Assembly (NCBI GenBank): GCA_028280225.1
Contig: JANQMF010000015.1
Span: forward strand, 1-58,667
Length of the DNA stretch: 58,667 bases
Direction: 5' to 3'
From: Pseudomonadales bacterium
GTDB lineage: Bacteria; Pseudomonadota; Gammaproteobacteria; Pseudomonadales; Azotimanducaceae
Shown: one piece after another, positions 55,097 through 58,667 of the stretch
How positions within the stretch are numbered: position 1 is the first letter of the stretch
How the letters are laid out: every line of letters starts with the position of its first letter
Translations under genes and position numbers: made by a program
The notes under the pieces: model-generated
Told to the model about the DNA's origin: nothing
Database searches by the model: none
What the model saw: only the letters and a program-made list of their open reading frames with translations

Positions 55097-55291
55097 AGCC
55101 CGTGGCGTAGCCACCATCCATGTCGAAAGGACGTTGGAGTATGTCGTAATGCAGGGCACTTGCCAAAGGTACAGTGGTGATTGAGGGCAATTTTCGAAGA
55201 AATTTACACCAGCGGAAAAGTTCGGGCCTCGATCTGACGTTCACACCGGATACGCTACTATGTGGGACCATAAACAGTGTGTGAGGTGATC

Positions 55292-56173
55292 ATGCAAAGG
55301 GAATGGATAACGGGTCTGGGTGTAGTCGGCGTCAGCCTCCTGGCTGCGGTAGGATTTGCCATTGCCGGGAGTGACCAGGGGGTTTGGGTGGCCGGTTGGC
55401 CGGTTTTTGTCTGGTGTGGCCTGTTTGCCTACAGCCTGCAGTGGGTGATGTTCAGCCATGCCTGGCTGGTGCGCTCCGAGCGTAATTTTGACCTCACGGG
55501 CAGCATCACCTTTGTGGTGATGATGGTGGCTGGCGGTGTCCTGGCCGGTGCCGGTGATGTTCGTTCATGGGCTCTGATCACGTTGATTTGTATTTGGGCG
55601 CTGCGCCTGGGCCCGTTTTTGCACCGTCGTATTCAACAGGCGGGTGAGGACAAGCGCTTTCGCACCATCAGAAATTCTTTCCCAACATTTCTAATGACCT
55701 GGACGCTACAGGGGAATTGGGTATTTTTCACCGGGGGATGCGCATTGGCTGCGGTCACGAGTGTACGCACGGTGCCCCTGGATGTGTTTTTCTTTGCCGG
55801 ATTAACCCTTTGGTTAGCGGGTTTTGCCATTGAGGTCGTCGCCGACCGGCAAAAGACCCAATTTCGTCAATTGCCGGAAAACAGCCGGCGTTTTATTTCA
55901 ACGGGACTTTGGGCATGGTCCCGGCATCCCAACTATTTTGGCGAAATTGTACTGTGGCTGGGGATTACTCTGATGGCCGTGCCGGTATTACAAGGCTGGC
56001 AGTTAGTGACCTTGTTATCCCCATTATTTGTGGTCTTCCTGCTCACCGCGGTCAGTGGGGTGCGCATGCTGGAGCACCGGGCTAATAAAACCTGGGGGGA
56101 AGACCCTGAATATCAGGCTTATAAAGCCGCTACCCCTACCCTGATGATGTGGCCACCCCGGAAAGTGGGTTAG
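55292..56173 (+). CDS. DUF1295 membrane protein (steroid 5-alpha-reductase-like)
   Basis: The 293-residue protein starts at ATG 55292 with GAGGTG 5 bp upstream. About seven hydrophobic helices and a C-terminal G-L-W-A-W-S-R-H-P-N-Y-F-G-E-I-V, the conserved motif of the DUF1295 and isoprenylcysteine methyltransferase-like family. It probably reduces or alkylates a lipid; the substrate is unknown. The 3' end overlaps the convergent arsR gene by 38 bp. Confidence 0.85.
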   Translation: MQREWITGLGVVGVSLLAAVGFAIAGSDQGVWVAGWPVFVWCGLFAYSLQWVMFSHAWLVRSERNFDLTGSITFVVMMVAGGVLAGAGDVRSWALITLICIWALRLGPFLHRRIQQAGEDKRFRTIRNSFPTFLMTWTLQGNWVFFTGGCALAAVTSVRTVPLDVFFFAGLTLWLAGFAIEVVADRQKTQFRQLPENSRRFISTGLWAWSRHPNYFGEIVLWLGITLMAVPVLQGWQLVTLLSPLFVVFLLTAVSGVRMLEHRANKTWGEDPEYQAYKAATPTLMMWPPRKVG

Positions 56174-56480
56174 GCGGATGCTGAATCTGCCACTTTTTGG
56201 CAATCCGTTGTAACCAGCGCCCGGTGGCCGCCAACTGCGCGGCTTCCACCCGGAAAACCATCGCCTTACCCTGACGGCGCCGGGTGACCAGGCCTGCTTC
56301 GTGCAAGATTTGCAAATGTTTGGCAATGGCTTGCCTGGAAACGGGAAGTTGGGTTGCCAGGGCAGAGGCGCTGGCCCCTTCTGCCAGGGATAAGTGCTCC
56401 AGGATCTGGCGGCGGGTTGGGTCCGCCAGCGCGGCAAATACATGGTCTACCGCAATAGAATGTGCACCCGGGTTGCTCAT
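56136..56480 (-). CDS. ArsR family winged-helix regulator
   Basis: The 114-residue protein has V-F-A-A-L-A-D-P-T-R-R-Q-I-L-E-H-L near the N-terminus, recognition helix V-S-R-Q-A-I-A-K-H-L-Q-I-L and wing R-R-R-Q-G-K-A-M-V-F-R-V. No cysteine cluster, so metal sensing is unlikely. Its target could be the overlapping DUF1295 gene or something distant. Confidence 0.88.
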   Translation of the reverse strand: MSNPGAHSIAVDHVFAALADPTRRQILEHLSLAEGASASALATQLPVSRQAIAKHLQILHEAGLVTRRRQGKAMVFRVEAAQLAATGRWLQRIAKKWQIQHPPNPLSGVATSSG

Positions 56481-56581
56481 CTTTCAGCCATCAACCAACA
56501 GGACCCTTATTCTGCCGGGTGTGGGAGCGTGGTGCAACGTTTAGGTTGCACAATAGCGCGTGTCTGTTTATCAACAGGTGG

Positions 56582-57217
56582 CTAGCGCGCTTCGAATAAC
56601 ATTTCCAAACGGCCCCCTTGAAGCAGGGTGGACTTGGCGATACGCATGCACAAGAAATGTTCACTCAAACGTTGTTGAGGATGGGGGGTAAAGGTGCCGG
56701 GTGGATTGGCTTCGCGTTGGGTGAGCCTGTCCATGGCGGTCAAGCCGTATTGCAGATGATCTAAGGTCTGGTTGCTGTGTAAGGCGCCAAAACCGTAGCC
56801 CATGGTCGATCGGTGCAAGCTATTCTGCAGGGTCGCGGACAAGCCCTCCAGCACGGTCAGATTCATATGGTGTAAATAATCCCACAACAGCAGGACGTCA
56901 AAGCGGGTGTCTGCGGGCAGTTGTATGTGTTGCTGACAGAGCCGGATGGCATCAGCCAGGGACAAATCCTCCGGCGCGTTGATTAATTCCGCACAATCGA
57001 GAATATCCAGAAAGACAATTTTTGCGTTGAATTGAGATAAGAAATTCACCGTACCCGCATTACCCGGGCCCAGATCGAGCACACTGATCCGGGTGCTCTG
57101 CTGATCTGACGCCGGGTCTTCAGCAAGACAGCGCAAAGCGTCAGATAGCAGTTGGCTTCTGACCCCGCCGGTTGGGGGTGCCGGTGTTGTTTTAGCTGGC
57201 TTCTTGCTTAGCCTCAT
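56582..57217 (-). CDS. Methyltransferase-like protein, unknown
   Basis: The 211-residue protein has a Rossmann-type V-L-D-L-G-P-G-N-A-G-T-V-N-F-L near residue 46, then I-V-F-L-D-I-L-D, and V-L-L-L-W-D-Y-L-H-H-M-N in the place of the class I methyltransferase motif IV. The N-terminus is Pro/Lys-rich. I could not name a family. It overlaps the upstream bactofilin by 26 bp, so a shared transcript is likely. Confidence 0.65.
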   Translation of the reverse strand: MRLSKKPAKTTPAPPTGGVRSQLLSDALRCLAEDPASDQQSTRISVLDLGPGNAGTVNFLSQFNAKIVFLDILDCAELINAPEDLSLADAIRLCQQHIQLPADTRFDVLLLWDYLHHMNLTVLEGLSATLQNSLHRSTMGYGFGALHSNQTLDHLQYGLTAMDRLTQREANPPGTFTPHPQQRLSEHFLCMRIAKSTLLQGGRLEMLFEAR

Positions 57218-57686
57218 TTAGCGGTGGACTGGCCTTTGGTTGGCCCTTTACAGGAACCGTGTTGCGTACTGAGCTCTCGTTCGGATCCATGTCGATGCTA
57301 CCTTTAAATTTGGCGCCATCTTCCAGGGTGACCCGCGGCGCAACTATATTACCGCGAACGTGCCCCGTTTTTGAAACAATGACTTTTTCCGTGCCGGCAA
57401 TGTCACCGGTGACTTGGCCGTCAATTTTTACGTTTTTTGCGGCCAAATCGGCAGTTAACTTGCCGGTCGCGCCAACAGTCAGGTCGTGTTTCGGCAAATC
57501 CACGGAGCCGTCCACAGTGCCTTCAATAATTAAATTTTCATCACCGCTTACGGTGCCCTTTATTTTGATGGTTTGACCTATCACGGCAGTGCTCCTTGAA
57601 CTGAAATGATCCGCAGGTTGGGGTACGGGTGTGGGTTGTTCAACAGTAGGGGTCTGGTCCTGGCTCTCTTTGCGTTTCTCAAACAT
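57192..57686 (-). CDS. Bactofilin (polymer-forming cytoskeletal protein)
   Basis: The 164-residue protein has an N-terminal disordered stretch with Gln/Thr/Pro, and a central right-handed beta helix built of short repeats such as T-V-S-G-D-E-N-L-I-I-E-G-T-V-D-G-S, A-T-G-K-L-T-A-D-L and V-I-V-S-K-T-G-H-V-R-G-N-I. The C-terminus is Pro-rich. Bactofilins form non-nucleotide filaments that shape cells or place proteins at the membrane. Confidence 0.92.
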   Translation of the reverse strand: MFEKRKESQDQTPTVEQPTPVPQPADHFSSRSTAVIGQTIKIKGTVSGDENLIIEGTVDGSVDLPKHDLTVGATGKLTADLAAKNVKIDGQVTGDIAGTEKVIVSKTGHVRGNIVAPRVTLEDGAKFKGSIDMDPNESSVRNTVPVKGQPKASPPLNEAKQEAS

Positions 57687-57910
57687 AACTGAAACTCCAT
57701 GTTTGTGAGCGAAATTTTATGTGATCGAAGGTTTGATCGACCTTATTGTCTGACGTGCTCAGTCCACAAAGCTCGATCGGCTATCAGCCTTAATCAATAT
57801 GCTAGTGGGAATCGGACTATAGAACAGGTAACTCGATCAACAAAAGAAGAAAAAATGCCAATTTCCTGGCTTATTTTTTTGCGAATCCAGTTTGCCGGAA
57901 AAGCAGACAA

Positions 57911-58300
57911 TCAGGTACAGCCAGGCAGTCGGGCTGTCACTTCAACCTCAATCTTCATCCGGGGGTCATAAAGCCCAGCCACCAGCATGGTGGCAGCGGG
58001 GGGGTTTTCGCCAAAATACTTGCGCAGAATCGGCCAACAAAGTTCAAAATCCTCACGCTCGGGCAGGATGTAGCGCACCCGCACAACGTCTTTCAGTGTT
58101 GCCCCAGCCTGGGTCAGCGCCTGGTTGATATTTTGCAAACACTGTTCTGCCTGCACCGCTGGATCTGGGGAGATCTCCATCGTGGCATAGTTGTATCCGG
58201 TGGTCCCCGCCACAAATACAAACCCCCCGTCAACCACTGCTCGGCTGTAGGCCATATCACGCTCAAACACAGAGCCGCTGGAAATCGTTTGTCGTGGCAT
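57911..58300 (-). CDS. RidA (YjgF/YER057c) family protein
   Basis: The 129-residue trimeric RidA-fold protein has an N-terminal Y-S-R-A-V-V-D-G-G-F-V-F-V-A-G-T-T-G-Y, Q-A-E-Q-C-L-Q-N-I-N-Q-A-L in the middle and V-R-V-R-Y-I-L-P near 85. Canonical RidA deaminates reactive enamines. The usual catalytic Arg of V-V-K-x-x-V-F/R is here R-V-R-Y, so activity is uncertain. Divergent from the TauD gene (39 bp). Confidence 0.88.
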   Translation of the reverse strand: MPRQTISSGSVFERDMAYSRAVVDGGFVFVAGTTGYNYATMEISPDPAVQAEQCLQNINQALTQAGATLKDVVRVRYILPEREDFELCWPILRKYFGENPPAATMLVAGLYDPRMKIEVEVTARLPGCT

Positions 58301-58339
58301 GCATGCTACCCTATCAGCTTTCCAGCCAGGTTGCCCGGC

Positions 58340-58667
58340 ATGCAGATCAACACACTAACCCCGCATATGGGTGCAGAGATTACCGGGCTGGACCTGGCCA
58401 ATCTGACGGACAGCGAATTGGCCGGGGTGAAACAAGCCTTTCTGGATTACCAGGTACTGATTTTTCGGCAACAGAATCTCAACCGGGATCAGCACAAAGC
58501 CCTGGGCCGGCGTTTTGGCGAACTGCATATCCACCCCTCCAAAAAACAATTAGACACACGCTCGGATGCGGAAATTTTTGCCATACGCACTACGCCTGCA
58601 TCCCAGTGGACCAACGGTGAGATCTGGCATACGGATGTTTCCTGTGAGCCCGTTCCACCCATGGGTT
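58340..58667 (+). CDS. TauD/TfdA family 2-oxoglutarate dioxygenase, 5' part
   Basis: Frame from ATG 58340, open to the right edge, so the gene is cut by the window end. The visible 109 codons begin M-Q-I-N-T-L-T-P-H-M-G and include Y-Q-V-L-I-F-R-Q-Q-N, F-G-E-L-H-I-H-P and the iron-binding W-H-T-D-V-S-C. Length and motif order fit TauD/TfdA dioxygenases. The substrate is unknown. Confidence 0.88.
   Translation, partial: MQINTLTPHMGAEITGLDLANLTDSELAGVKQAFLDYQVLIFRQQNLNRDQHKALGRRFGELHIHPSKKQLDTRSDAEIFAIRTTPASQWTNGEIWHTDVSCEPVPPMG

Overview
The window is a 58.7-kb piece of a gammaproteobacterial chromosome. Its gene order closely follows Pseudomonas: glnK-amtB-sutA-like, argH/algZ-algR-hemC-hemD-hemX-hemY, rho-trxA/ppx/hemB, and rsd/algQ next to dsbB. 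Heat-shock and central genes such as yrfG-hslR-hslO, pckA and gshA lie further on. Base composition is moderately GC-rich. I infer a free-living, probably marine, member of the Pseudomonadales/Cellvibrionales grade; the sequence alone does not fix the genus. No rRNA, tRNA, CRISPR array, prophage or insertion sequence was seen.

Layout. 1-4.4 kb: end of a cytochrome c5 gene, comM, then the nitrogen-control unit glnK-amtB behind a sigma-54 promoter with two NtrC-type sites, followed by a short SutA-like gene. 4.4-12 kb: thrC faces a long minus-strand run, argH-lptM-lysA-dapF-DUF484-xerC-HAD. 12-18 kb: plus-strand algZ-algR-hemC-hemD-hemX-hemY with stop/start overlaps or very short gaps. 18-27 kb: flavin reductase, rho, trxA, ppx, hemB, a TetR regulator, an ABC-F ATPase and an orphan ParA. 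27-42 kb: a WD40 lipoprotein, Rsd/AlgQ, DsbB, a quinone oxidoreductase, a FliL-like protein, ACP phosphodiesterase, gshA, pckA, hslO-hslR-yrfG, cysQ, small proteins, an acyl-CoA-dehydrogenase-like enzyme and a ketopantoate-reductase-like enzyme.

About 42.8-48.3 kb is an accessory-looking stretch of short, unrelated genes on alternating strands, including a frameshifted GNAT acetyltransferase, a PhzF enzyme and a divergent ArsR regulator. It holds the most interesting object in the window, a gene at 46626-47774 whose reading frame is interrupted once by TGA. That TGA sits where the catalytic cysteine of a thioredoxin-fold/peroxiredoxin-like protein is expected (F-Y-R-G-F-W-[TGA]-P-P-C), the frame stays open and coherent on both sides, and an imperfect hairpin with a G in its small loop lies 16 nt after the TGA. 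I read it as a selenoprotein (Sec127, U-x-x-C). A conventional gene caller would split it into two proteins and lose the active site.

48.3-58.7 kb: a cysteine-synthase-family enzyme divergent from a Crp/Fnr regulator; a MerC protein; a co-directional set of methyltransferase, 2-oxoglutarate oxygenase, HAD and PPOX flavoprotein genes; a Ca/Na antiporter; a DUF1295 membrane enzyme facing an ArsR regulator; a bactofilin overlapping a methyltransferase-like gene; RidA; and the start of a TauD-family dioxygenase cut by the window end.
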